Positions 57,701-64,000 of a stretch of DNA of 64,000 nt are shown here, one piece after another. The notes beneath the pieces were generated by a model. That model saw only the letters and a list, made by a program, of their open reading frames with translations, was not told the origin of the DNA and did not search any database. The translations under genes and the position numbers were made by a program. The stretch's first letter is position 1. The number at the start of each line of letters is the position of its first letter. Source of the stretch: Haemonchus contortus (Eukaryota; Nematoda; Chromadorea; Rhabditida; Trichostrongylidae); contig LS997565.1 of assembly GCA_000469685.2 (NCBI GenBank), forward strand, positions 16,953,293-17,017,292, in the 5' to 3' direction.

Positions 57701-59580
57701 CGAATTTCAATATGTTGTGTCTGGTTGAACCGGTTTCACATCGTTTTCCTTTCATCATTCTTGGTAGGAACCTATTAGTGCAAAATTTCAAATTGTACGT
57801 CAACTGTCCCTTCAAAACATTGTGTAGGCTGAATACAGTTTCAAAAACCCTACAGTTCTACGCGGAGATCGAATGTATGTGTGCATCGAGAGTGAGATTG
57901 ATACATGCTTGAAATCTTCATTTCTAGCCAGTCCAATCGTCCGGCTGACGCCGAGCTCTCCTTGTTCTCTTAACTGCTACGCCCACGCCAGCAGGATTCA
58001 GTTCCCTCAATCCCTACTTCCTTCCATCCGGTGTCCTAATCCTGACGCCTGTACTCGTACCAAATTTGAACGCCCTACTCCCAAATTGATAATCTTCTCG
58101 TATGAACCGCTCCTTAAGGGCGGAGTGAGGTCGTGCCAACATCCATCAGCATCCCACCGCCTGCACCCCTACCAATTTTCGCCCACGCTTCGCCCCACGT
58201 GAGCGGAGTCTAGTATAGTCTAGTCCACTATCATCAGTTTTCCCAGCCTCCCGCCTGTACTACTACCAAATTTGTTCGCTGTAGGTCCAAATTAACAGTT
58301 CTCGCTCACGCCCTCTTCCTGGGGCGAGACCTAGTCCTATATCGTCAGTGTTCCCACAATGTCGCCAGTACTCATGCAAAGTTTCGACGTTCTAAATCCA
58401 TACACTTAACGGATCAAACAAGTGGGATTTTTTAGGCGATTTGCTTTGAAATAGATATCTGGAGAAATATCTCCTTTTGGCCTTCTAGGCTTATGTTACT
58501 TACTGGATTCGAAACTTTCGATGACACCAATGCGCTCTGAGATAGTCTCATTCCATTTGGACTGAAGGTAAATAGTGCATGGCTTGTGTACGAATGACGA
58601 AATCCCAATATTCGCACACAATTGTTGGCGGGGTGATGGAAGGAAGGGTAGGAAGGAGAAGTGGAAAGGAGGGAGTAAGCAAAAAAGACATTCAGGAGCA
58701 ATTCACAAGTGTACCTCCTTTGGTTCAAGGGCTGAGCCCTGAATTAATTACTTCCCCCCTCATTTATCAGGAGTGAGCCTTTAAAACCTTACATTACTTT
58801 CTCCCAAACAACTTATGATAGACGTCAGCTCTTTAGTCAGATGAGACCCCATACTAACCTACTATACTATATTTCTTCCTCAAAAAAAGTTCGAGGTAGT
58901 CTGAACAGACGAAGACAGTAGCAGAAGGAGTGCGCGGGTGGTTTTTTTTTCAAGCGACACCATCTCAACTCTAACAGTTTTTCTGCCACTTTTCGAAATG
59001 TAACTATCGTCGCGTACTAGAATGGCTTTCTAAACGGAAAGACACGACGATGAAAAATCCGGTATTCACAGTAACATCCTTTGCAATTATTGTCTGCTCA
59101 GTACGGGTGATAGGAGTTATTCCTGGACGATATACCGAGTAGCGAGGCAGCTAGGGTAAGAAGCCCAACCATCTATGACTTTACCCGTAGGGAGGTTACT
59201 AACCAGGGAACACCGCTCATTGTTAACAGATCATCCAACAAAAACATTTGTCAATGTAACTGGCAAGCTCTAGTTTTTTATATTTTACAATCTCAAATGT
59301 AGGAGAACTAGTTGCTCCCTTGATCGGCTCTCCTGGCTCTGGCTTGGACTGGCTTTATAGTTCTACTGGGGAGCATGTGATTGAAGTAAATTTCTCCTCA
59401 CCTGAAGTAAACTTGTGATTTAACAATATCAGGGAATATTAATATAGGGAATGGTAGTAGAAGGAATATGCCGAACAAGAAGACAGCGATGAAGAGCAGT
59501 CCGAGCAGCACAGCAATACTCGTTCGCATCGTACGGCCGCTGTGCTCGTAGGCGCTTATCAAACACAATAGATAAGGCAT
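36455..59580 (-). CDS. CD36/SR-B family scavenger receptor (SCAV-like), spliced gene
   Basis: Spliced gene; exons on the minus strand in order: 59580-59402, 57564-57403, 54609-54534, 54429-54355, 53557-53463, 52885-52807, 49757-49689, 47621-47563, 47499-47284 (probably 47499-47414 plus 47353-47284), 43269-43134, 41307-41154, 38069-37930, 37518-37445, 36722-36455 (stop TGA). Every junction keeps frame. The product is about 573 aa with the small intron in exon 9 removed, 593 aa with it read through; 17 fewer if the second ATG is used. The family has two membrane anchors, short cytoplasmic ends and a large glycosylated extracellular loop that binds lipids and lipoproteins. Seen here: an N-terminal anchor ending FPDIVKSQVYF, then YFNVTNPDEV, VEVGPYVW, SYPDPLTNLI, a WW motif, DVTVDGIGAMRF, a Cys-rich loop, SPPHFLWSPQDV, and a C-terminal anchor followed by RRR. 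Large introns carry transposons. Family call is firm; the exact orthologue and ligand are unknown. Confidence 0.88.
37080..37135 (+). repeat. Second Penelope-type 3' end remnant
   Basis: In receptor intron 13: GCGTCGAAACGTCAGGCC followed by ATTAATAAAG. It shares the GTCGAAACGT...AATAAAG arrangement with 56190-56212 but has no clear partner strand for a ribozyme fold. Confidence 0.35.
37445..37518 (-). CDS. CD36-like exon 13
   Basis: Acceptor gttcag, donor gtaagt, 74 nt. Encodes MTGSTVGGRFRMQLSIPIYN, matching the family motif (E/D)PxTGxxxxxxxRxQxN that follows the SPPHF segment. Confidence 0.9.
37930..38069 (-). CDS. CD36-like exon 12
   Basis: Acceptor cttatag, donor gtgagc, 140 nt. Encodes FAGFLSPPHFLWSPQDV then LMPDPSVHEPAAFDIQP, the highly conserved SPPHF region. 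Phase 1 start fits exon 11 directly, so no exon needs to be missing between them. Confidence 0.92.
38485..38800 (+). repeat. tRNA-derived SINE, copy 6 (in receptor intron 11)
   Basis: Full-length: TGGTTTAGCGACAAGTGGCG as A-box region, GGGTTTAAATC in place of the B box, shared body CAATACGCCACTGCGATTCT, tail ACTTTTTATCCTTTAT. It lies 443 bases from the mariner copy in the same intron. Confidence 0.72.
39243..40400 (-). mobile_element. Mariner-type transposon copy 1 (in receptor intron 11)
   Basis: Left end TA|TTAAGGTGTCCAGAAA, right end decayed (TTCCGGACAGGCTCA). Closely related along its length to the copy at 48244, e.g. shared ACACAAAATAACTA near the left end. The minus strand keeps DLDRLGIT and LPHFPHIHLT, the decayed catalytic PPYSPDLAP region. 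Multiple stops. Confidence 0.78.
41154..41307 (-). CDS. CD36-like exon 11 (Cys-rich loop)
   Basis: Acceptor tctccag, donor gttagt, 154 nt. Encodes DYFPSWPCGPNHTYTPN, then GCSKIDCALYQNWC and CCD: the disulphide-rich part of the loop. The polypyrimidine stretch just before DYFPSW (ttatttccg) resembles a second acceptor lacking its AG; using it would remove 14 residues. The downstream boundary is firm, the upstream one less so. Confidence 0.82.
42449..42760 (-). mobile_element. Mariner 3'-end remnant
   Basis: Begins TA|TTAGGTTAAAGCATG, a mariner-like end, followed on the minus strand by a C-terminal transposase-like stretch (NQLSSKWEALFEVDGGYVQE). The other end is missing. It differs from the two copies in introns 7 and 11. 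Confidence 0.45.
43134..43269 (-). CDS. CD36-like exon 10
   Basis: Acceptor atttttcag, donor gtgagt, 136 nt, starting in phase 2 so that the split Arg codon joins C-R-S. Encodes SFYLHYDSDVTVDGIGAMRF and KGYRYENTEMV, the family's strand with a conserved Gly-Ile-x-x-x-RF pattern. The 4.0 kb intron before it holds the RTE and Penelope-like remains. Confidence 0.9.
43353..43406. repeat. 27-base exact tandem duplication
   Basis: TTCATAACGAAGGTCTAAAA plus AATTCAG occurs twice in a row with no mismatch, 84 bases upstream of exon 10 in intron 9. Probably a recent slippage or polymorphic site. Confidence 0.9.
43990..45052 (+). mobile_element. RTE-like LINE remnant (endonuclease and RT pieces)
   Basis: Broken frames give an apurinic-type endonuclease segment (ILLGDMNAKLGRKLL), an RT segment with LQRGLRQD, then EHADDVTLLASFSSMLENML, which stands for the FADD box, followed by VGLILNPDKSELL. 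Order and motifs fit the RTE clade. Frameshifts throughout; antisense to the host gene, in intron 9. Confidence 0.7.
45110..46410 (+). mobile_element. Penelope-like element, 5'-truncated, RT plus GIY-YIG
   Basis: Frames at 45117-45571 read CRYIDDCYNVTSTQSEMDEC, WLPYLNTQI, VKWYR and SAHPSAVKRAVIKNM, the Penelope RT pattern with YIDD. The frame at 45691-46143 reads VIYQIQCEACNSSYIRETG, a GIY-YIG endonuclease with the preceding Cys motif; the usual YIGETG is YIRETG. About 250 bases after the last frame comes TGTCGAAACGTTTGCC, the signature typical of these 3' ends. One or two frameshifts remain between RT and endonuclease. Confidence 0.78.
47284..47499 (-). CDS. CD36-like exon 9 (with probable cryptic 60-nt intron)
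   Basis: Acceptor cttacag, donor gtaagc, 216 nt open throughout. Encodes IQRWANMTNLPWWGDEYSS, then an unusual hydrophobic insert of about 20 residues, then DGTFQKPSLKKTDRL and FMC. Bases 47413-47354 (60 nt) start with gtgtgg and end tttttttcgg. Removing them gives SG-DGTF, the exact family spacing, so they are probably an intron whose 3' AG reads GG here. See findings. Confidence 0.85.
47563..47621 (-). CDS. CD36-like exon 8
   Basis: Acceptor atttcag, donor gtcatt, 59 nt. Encodes YNHTCDEDYVIKSGKDN, matching the YNxTxDGxYxVxTGxD family segment. The following intron is 63 nt. Confidence 0.88.
48244..49540 (-). mobile_element. Mariner-type transposon copy 2 (in receptor intron 7)
   Basis: 1297 bp between TA dinucleotides; ends TTAGGGTGTCCGGAAA and, inverted, TTAGGTTGTCCGGAAA. 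The minus strand keeps MNNVRPARLIDELERLDI and RPPHSPHIHLT, where intact mariners have DNARPH and HPPYSPDLAP. Better ends than copy 1 but the transposase is still broken. Confidence 0.82.
49689..49757 (-). CDS. CD36-like exon 7
   Basis: Acceptor tttatttcag, donor gtgatg, 69 nt, phase 0 at both ends. Encodes LPNVPAMGYFPL, which leads directly into YNHT of exon 8 as the family's GxFxxYN motif requires. It sits between a LINE-filled intron (3.0 kb) and a mariner-filled intron (2.1 kb). Confidence 0.8.
50282..50587. repeat. GC-rich foldback element (receptor intron 6)
   Basis: 50282-50328 and 50544-50587 are imperfect inverted repeats sharing CAGCTGG, TTGCGCGCGT and TAGGTC. The interior is CpG-rich. 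No target duplication identified. Confidence 0.5.
51000..52265 (+). mobile_element. CR1/Jockey-like LINE remnant (RT)
   Basis: In receptor intron 6. Broken plus-strand frames read VIY...EAFD, then SGVPQSSVLS near 51571, EYEMFADDVKSYRSLETD at 51659, a segment with APEKTVVFHVG, and RREKNLFRDSIQNYHRQSVG near the 3' end. Order and motifs match a non-LTR reverse transcriptase of the CR1/Jockey group. Not functional. Confidence 0.72.
52807..52885 (-). CDS. CD36-like exon 6
   Basis: Acceptor attccag, donor gtaagc, 79 nt. Encodes VSFESYPDPLTNLINS, the nematode form of the family's GYxDPL motif. A second AG 16 bases downstream (actcag) would break the frame, so the upstream AG is chosen. Confidence 0.85.
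53463..53557 (-). CDS. CD36-like exon 5
   Basis: Acceptor tatttag, donor gtaggt, 95 nt, phase 0 to 2. Encodes TVVYMQQQQKLSNVV followed by a Leu-rich helix and GESPL. Confidence 0.83.
54355..54429 (-). CDS. CD36-like exon 4
   Basis: Acceptor attttag, donor gtatga, 75 nt, phase 0 at both ends. Encodes VYSQADSCDGCQLEDML and LPNAAYM. The preceding intron is only 104 nt. Confidence 0.85.
54534..54609 (-). CDS. CD36-like exon 3
   Basis: Acceptor tatttcag, donor gtaagc, 76 nt. Encodes ETEFKQDIDFRNSG and an IYYKNNKTW stretch, matching the family segment between GPYxY and the first luminal beta strands. Completes the Ala codon started in exon 2. Confidence 0.88.
56160..56215 (+). ncRNA. Penelope 3'-end signature, hammerhead-like
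   Basis: CCTGAAGACGACGATTTGTC followed by GAAACGTCGACC and AATAAAG. The halves GAC/GTC can form a short stem between a CTGA-type core and a GAAAC core, resembling the hammerhead motifs reported in Penelope-like elements. The fit to the canonical core is imperfect, so activity is doubtful. Confidence 0.35.
56738..56848. repeat. Dispersed repeat, copy B (receptor intron 2)
   Basis: Partner of 32655-32775; see that entry. Clear end points are not visible. Confidence 0.5.
57135..57269. repeat. 135-base near-perfect palindrome (receptor intron 2)
   Basis: TTCGCGATGATTCAATGGGC at the left end is matched exactly in reverse at the right end; the two 67-base arms meet with almost no spacer and differ at only three or so positions. 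GC content is well above its surroundings. Best read as a palindromic MITE. Confidence 0.85.
57403..57564 (-). CDS. CD36-like exon 2
   Basis: Acceptor tttgcag, donor gtgagt, 162 nt. Contains YFNFYYFNVTNPDEVL and LVEVGPYVW, the most diagnostic N-terminal segment of the CD36 family. The first base completes the Arg codon split by intron 1. Confidence 0.92.
57950..58410. repeat. Degenerate tandem array, about 100-bp units (receptor intron 1)
   Basis: The motif GCCTGTACTCGTACCAAATT recurs in diverged form near 58048, 58161, 58251 and 58365, each time followed by a TTCG/ACGCCC stretch and a GGAGT or GGGGCGAG box. Four units at irregular spacing. Confidence 0.55.
59402..59580 (-). CDS. CD36-like exon 1 (N-terminal anchor)
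   Basis: Encodes about 22 hydrophobic residues followed by FPDIVKSQVYF, the usual position of the first CD36-family anchor. Donor CAG|gtgagg at 59401; ends in phase 2. ATG at 59580 has an acceptor-like cttag 11 bases upstream (59592-59591), which could be a trans-splice site. An in-frame ATG 17 codons later would give a shorter, more typical cytoplasmic tail. The true start is undecided. Confidence 0.75.
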
Positions 59581-59592
59581 CAATTAAAACCT

Positions 59593-61744
59593 AAGATTAC
59601 ATCCGTTCATGGTTACTGGTTTATATGTGGTAGGCTTCTTATGCTTTGAGAAATACTTCACCAGTCGTAGCAATCAAGCCCACCATCAGTTTTTGAATTT
59701 TCAATGGAAAAACTTTCTAGCACAGATCTGAGCAAATACGAAAACGTGTTTGAAAACCGTGGTCCAACGATATTCATAATGGGTATTTCATGATCAAAGC
59801 CAGTGATTGGAATCTGGAGGCGAAACTGTCGTTCCTATTCGACCACAAATGTCTGGGAAATATTTCTTTGGCAATTATTCATACTGCCCCTGCATTATTT
59901 CAATACACTCGATTACTTGAAGGTGTTATTGTGACGTATGGTCCAGCCAGTGAGAAATTTCCCGTCAGAGGAGTGTTAAACTTCACGTGGAAAAGGTGTA
60001 TGCTGCTCCCAGTAGGAATGCTACAATTTTGACTTCACTTTATGCTATTTGACGTTACTTTTAGCCCATGTAGTTTTTGAAATCCGGCAACCAGCACCTG
60101 AAGATTTGTTCTCAAATGCCGATAAGCACCTAGAGTTGTTCTCCGTAGATCCACAGAAGCTTTTTTGACAACTGTCAACCTAATCTCTTCCCTGACGTTG
60201 GTGCATACGGGCACCATTCCTGCAAATTTGCAGGGCAAGTTTTTGTCCCGGCAAGGGTCGAACTCCTGGCTCTTCAGAATGCGATATGGGCCTATTCTCC
60301 CAACAACTCAGCTGTGTCTGCCTTAGAAAACAGGTCGTCTTCTCCCCTGAGTCGAATTCTGATATACTCACTTCTGTATCTGTTAAGGTTACTCAGAAAG
60401 AGAGTCGGCAGTAGAAATAGCAGAGAATGTGACGGCGGGATTACCTTAGGTGTCCAACCTCAATAAGGTACGACGTATTGTGACGTAACCTATTGTTCTA
60501 AATAATAAAAACTGCATACTATCCTATTTTTCGGTTTCTTTGGCAAGTATATGACTAACCTGCAGCCGAAAGCTGCGTAAAATAGCTTTTTTGCTTACTC
60601 TCTGACCAAAACCGCAGTTTTGGAAAGTGAGGCTTACGAATGGGTGCGAAACCGAGACATTGCCTTGGGGCACCTACTTTCCAAATGTTTAATTTAACAC
60701 CTGATATGTGAACAATAGTACATGACGAGTTCTTGATCCCTTTGATTCTTTAGTAAGCGCTGGATCGAGTGTATGCAAGCCCTACGGTCATTAAGTTGCC
60801 TCTCAGCGTTTGTTAGCACAATAACTCCAACGTGGCTTACCATTCTCTGGAACTTGGTATCTATTACGGGTGTTGTGAGAGGAACTGCTTATTAGTGTGA
60901 AGAGACAGACATCAATGTGATCATCTAGCGATTACGGGATTCGCTTCGTGAGCTGAATACTTCCATAGCAGAAGTGCTCGAGATCATGGTGGAGATATTA
61001 ACTTTTGGTCTTAAGAGGATCTGATAGGTTTCATGTTCTGTAGTAGACTGATCAGGTCTGTCAACGAACGTCATCGCTCATGGGACTGATCGAAAGTGAC
61101 TTTCAAAAAAGTAGCTACCGAAGGCATCTTCGGCATTCCGTGATTTCCACCAGGCTCATACTTCTCCGCTCCAATCTTGAGCGCACAATGTGAATGGTCA
61201 TGAGTGAAGGATACTTAGTGTCTACCGAAATCATTCCCAGTTCTTCTGATAGATAGCAATTGTAGTGCGCAATAACAAAGAAAGCTCTGTAGTCTCCCCT
61301 CTTAAAAGGCTTAGTCCTGCAATAGAGTTTTTCCGTGATCTTGCTGCGATGTTCCATGGCGCCCCCCCCCCACCCCAGCCACATTGCGAAGCGGAAGAAC
61401 AATAATTACAAAGGATGTCGCCAAAAGCATGAAAACCAAAAAATATTCAGCAGAGGGTTGCGTAAGCCATAGAAAATTGCGCGCTCGACAAACAATTCCG
61501 CACTCTGTGGTCAATAATTACGGTAGCCTCGGCCAGCCCCGATTCCATGTTAATCAAGAAGTTCTACCATCAAACCACTGGGCGTGGCCTCTTCCCGGAA
61601 GCTCTCGCCGGAAGCATACCTTACCGGGGAGGGGACCCTCCCCTGTTCGGGGGAGCATACTTTACGGCCCCAGTAAACACAACTCCACTTCGTTTTTGTA
61701 AGAATATTTCAGAAATGAGATATTCCAGAACAGAACGAAGGAAA
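59593..61744. other. Intergenic between ASP gene and receptor gene
   Basis: About 2.1 kb holding the possible SINE at 60230 and a poly-C tract at 61362-61376. No exon recognised; presumably contains the receptor promoter. Confidence 0.5.
60230..60340 (-). repeat. Possible second tRNA-derived SINE
   Basis: Minus strand GCTGAGTTGTTGGGAGAA and GGAGTTCGACCCTTGC resemble A and B boxes at tRNA-like spacing, with no cloverleaf. Only one copy is seen, so this is weak. Confidence 0.3.
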
Positions 61745-61750
61745 TTTATT
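61745..61750 (-). terminator. Poly(A) signal AATAAA overlapping the ASP stop codon
   Basis: AATAAA begins on the second base of the TAA stop. No other AATAAA is seen in the next 80 bases, so the 3' UTR would be very short. Confidence 0.5.
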
Positions 61751-61866
61751 AAAATGAATCTGGAGCATCACAGAGTCCTTCTCTAGAATCACAACGGCAC
61801 TGTGGGCATTTACACATTGAGCACGTATTTCCTTTATCGTAAATGTTTGCTCCAAGTAAATTTCCT
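61749..61866 (-). CDS. ASP exon 8 (hinge-like Cys-rich C-terminus)
   Basis: 118 nt, acceptor atttcag, stop TAA at 61751-61749. Encodes GNLLGANIYDKGNTC, CSMCKCPQCRC and a short acidic end. Confidence 0.92.
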
Positions 61867-62845
61867 CTGAAATGCGATTTTTCTAGAGAAAGAAAAGCGA
61901 AAAATTCTTCAGAGAGCAAAAACCTATAAACACACCGTCTCTGGTATTGGCAACCTGCAAGCACAAAATTATTACACACTTTCACGCCACAGCCCAGTTT
62001 TTTACTTGACTGCCAGACCATCTGGAATTAATCAGATTTTGGCAGCCAAAAAACCTTTCAAAAGTTTTTGTTACCTGTGTATAATGCCCAACACCTCGAT
62101 TGAACACTTGCATCGTCAGTTTGTTCTCCTTCCCAACACCCTTGGTTTCCAATTCGCTGAACCAACCCTTGGTGCTCTACAAAGAATCTTGGTAGTGTCA
62201 ACGGGAACCTGCTCAACTGCGATCATCTCACCATATCTGCAGCCTTAATTGGTTTCATGCGAGTGTCAGTTGACATAAACATGTTTTCACCGTTTTCGCC
62301 TCTGGAGTGACCCCACTTGCACTGATTCAGCCACCTCATCATACTTTCTTCGATTTTGCAGTCGTAGCTCTACAGCGTATATGTGCATAGATTATTGAAA
62401 GCACGTTGTCTAGTTTCAAGGTATAGTCAGTGCGAACTTACCATCCTGGCCATTTTCCCGGCTGTTGGAGCAGTGCCACCAAGCCTGTCTTTGGCGAGAC
62501 CTCTTGCAACCTGGGACCTGAAAAGTTCTTTTCCATCTAAAATGTCATTTTTCTGTCGTTGTTCTGTGACCACCGACCGGTATTCATTGTGTTTCTTCAG
62601 AAACATATCTCTGACTTCATCTGTCATTCCATTTCTGAGATTACAACGATCTGAGAATGATTCTATATCTATAGAACTCTCAATAAAGGAAATAGATCAT
62701 TGAAGTGTAGTCACCTACCAGCTAGTATAGCTGAGCTCAGAAGCGCCTGAAATATCGTGAAAGTACCTAAGGTAACAAACTATATTAATCAAACTGATTG
62801 AAACACTATACTGACCAAGTAGAGCACTGCGACAGCCACGAACAT
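61749..62845 (-). CDS. Secreted CAP/SCP/TAPS protein (ancylostoma-secreted-protein type)
   Basis: Spliced gene, minus-strand exons 62845-62816, 62746-62719, 62650-62571, 62510-62442, 62369-62232, 62176-62075, 62021-61936, 61866-61749 (TAA). Product 216 aa, a normal size for a single-domain ASP. A signal peptide of about 19 residues starts MFVAVAVLYL and ends before DRC. The CAP domain has HNEYRS, GENMFMS, WFSELE and the signature GHYTQMVW, followed by a Cys-rich hinge-like tail (CSMCKCPQCRC). CAP proteins are secreted; nematode ASPs are associated with larval activation and host contact, but the role of this one is not shown by sequence. All splice sites are GT-AG and frame is kept throughout, so the gene looks intact. 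Confidence 0.93.
61936..62021 (-). CDS. ASP exon 7
   Basis: 86 nt, acceptor ttccag, donor gtgtgt. Encodes MVWQSSKKLGCGVKVC and the following GCQYQR, completing the CAP signature. Confidence 0.92.
62075..62176 (-). CDS. ASP exon 6
   Basis: 102 nt, acceptor tttgtag, donor gtaaca. Encodes WFSELETKGVGKENKLTMQV and GVGHYTQ, ending inside the CAP signature. Confidence 0.92.
62232..62369 (-). CDS. ASP exon 5
   Basis: 138 nt, acceptor ctgtag, donor gtgaga. Encodes SYDCKIEESM, then CKWGHS and GENMFMS, holding a Glu of the CAP cavity. The following intron is only 55 nt. Confidence 0.9.
62442..62510 (-). CDS. ASP exon 4
   Basis: 69 nt, acceptor tcccag, donor gtaagt. Encodes VARGLAKDRLGGTAPTAGKM. An AG seven bases upstream would put the sequence out of frame. 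Confidence 0.9.
62571..62650 (-). CDS. ASP exon 3
   Basis: 80 nt, acceptor attctcag. Encodes RCNLRNGMTDEVRDMFLKKH and HNEYRSV. Donor is gtcaca after GTG, or gtggtc one codon earlier; both keep frame, and the first gives the usual YRSxVA spacing. Confidence 0.9.
62719..62746 (-). CDS. ASP exon 2 (rest of signal peptide)
   Basis: 28 nt, acceptor atttcag, donor gtaggt. Encodes ALLSSAILA; the last base starts the Asp codon at the likely cleavage site. Confidence 0.88.
62816..62845 (-). CDS. ASP exon 1 (start of signal peptide)
   Basis: Ten codons from ATG at 62845, donor gtcagt. First ATG downstream of the TATA box at 62890-62896. Confidence 0.88.
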
Positions 62846-62889
62846 AGCTCGAAAGTCGAATGTCTACATCTACTTAATTCTAGAAGAGC

Positions 62890-62896
62890 TTTTATA
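62890..62896 (-). promoter_or_regulatory. TATA box of the ASP gene
   Basis: TATAAAA on the minus strand, 45 bases upstream of the ATG. Spacing allows a short 5' UTR of 15-20 bases. Confidence 0.55.
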
Positions 62897-64000
62897 CCTT
62901 TGAACACTGAAGAGACTTCTGTGCCGTTCAACATTAGCCGGCTACGCAAATAGTTCTAGTTGATATAGAATCGCTTAGTCTCTCTATAGAAATTTTCTCT
63001 CTTCCGCATCATTTTTCACTCAGCTTTTAGTATTTGTAAAATTACCCCAGATTGAAGTAATCAGGTGAAGTATTGTAATTATATAATAGAAACGATAGGT
63101 GAGTAAAAAAAGCTGTCAAATCAAGAAATTTTGTTACTCCTTGCTAACAATCCCATTTTCACCCATAGCAGTCTAACGCAGCGACCACACAGATATGCTC
63201 ATATTGCACCGACACAATCTTCACATCTATATAACTATATGAAGGACGGCCTTCCAAGTAAAACTGCATACACTGAAAATCGTCGCCGCTTTTGGTGTAA
63301 ATTATGACATCACCTCACTTAATTTATTCAATGGTATTCAATTGCTACTTTAAAGATAATTGGGCTCGATTATTATTAGTTTTATTATTAGTTTATTTTT
63401 CAGCCATACTCAACCTGAACAGCCGGAAAGGACTGCAATGCTCGTGCAGTCTCAGAAAGCAGTCTACTACCGCAATTGCCTTAGTGTGAGCTTTTGTACG
63501 GATAGATGTTATTGGTAAGTTTACACACGTTTTCCTTTTACAGTGCTTCGTTCACTATCGTGGCAGTTCCGATTAGCTATTCTAACTTCCTAGCCTAATC
63601 ATCACAGTTACATATTTCTCGGGCCTCAAATAATAAAATTTATTGTCATAGTGAAAGAAATTTTTATTACAGAAGGTAGCTGACGTCGCTGAATTATTTG
63701 TGCAGCCAAGACACCAGAAATCAGGAGCATCCGTTGATATTTATCAACATGAAAGCTTTGCTAATGCTCAGCAAACGTGCATATACAGTTTGACATATAC
63801 ACTTGGTTTTTCGCAATTTAATTATATTATAATTCCGCTTGATATAGTTGCAAGAAGCTCCACTTAAGTAGTTCACACCATTTCTGGTGATTCCGAGCTC
63901 AACATATATGCATATATACTACACATAGCACAAAAATGCCCTCGGTATTTAATATGGGACTCGCGATGGATAGGCAGAATTTAAGATTGGACACCGGTTA
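62897..64000. other. Upstream flank of the ASP gene
   Basis: AT-rich sequence with no recognisable exon or transposon end. Confidence 0.5.

Noticed and set aside
1..64000. CRISPR arrays, operons, prophage or bacterial islands
   Set aside because: Exons with GT-AG introns, a eukaryotic tRNA gene and animal transposons throughout; no spaced direct repeats or ribosome-binding-site gene strings.

Overview
The window looks like nuclear DNA of a parasitic clade V nematode, most probably a strongylid (hookworm-like) worm. The evidence is small exons with TTTCAG-type acceptors and GTRAGT-type donors, a secreted single-domain CAP/ASP protein gene of the kind expanded in strongylids, one eukaryotic tRNA gene with Pol III signals, and a dense population of mariner, Tc1-like, SINE, RTE, Penelope-like and foldback elements. 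Nothing looks bacterial or phage-derived. The species is inferred, not proven.

The right 27 kb holds two protein genes, both on the minus strand. A CD36/SR-B (SCAV-type) scavenger receptor runs from about 59580 down to 36455. I rebuilt it from 14 exon blocks (one probably split in two) whose phases all agree; it encodes both membrane anchors and the whole extracellular domain. Upstream of it, an ASP (CAP/SCP/TAPS) gene of 8 exons lies at 61749-62845, with a signal peptide, complete CAP motifs, a TATA box and a poly(A) signal overlapping the stop codon.

The introns of the receptor gene are stuffed with mobile DNA: two copies of one mariner family (introns 7 and 11), a CR1/Jockey-like LINE fragment (intron 6), an RTE-like LINE next to a Penelope-like element with a GIY-YIG domain (intron 9), a SINE (intron 11), a long palindrome (intron 2) and a degenerate tandem array (intron 1). 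Just downstream of the gene is a 2.8 kb Tc1-like element that was itself hit by a 1.2 kb long-TIR element with a 10-bp target duplication (Mutator-like pattern). Next to that are two more foldback elements, one with perfect 106-bp arms.

The left 31 kb is mostly gene-poor: a mariner fossil (18425-19693), a 524-bp Tc1-type MITE (28754-29277), six copies in all of one tRNA-derived SINE family across the window, a tRNA-Thr(CGT) gene (17683-17754), and three isolated candidate exons that I could not assign to a known protein. Most open reading frames there look like chance.
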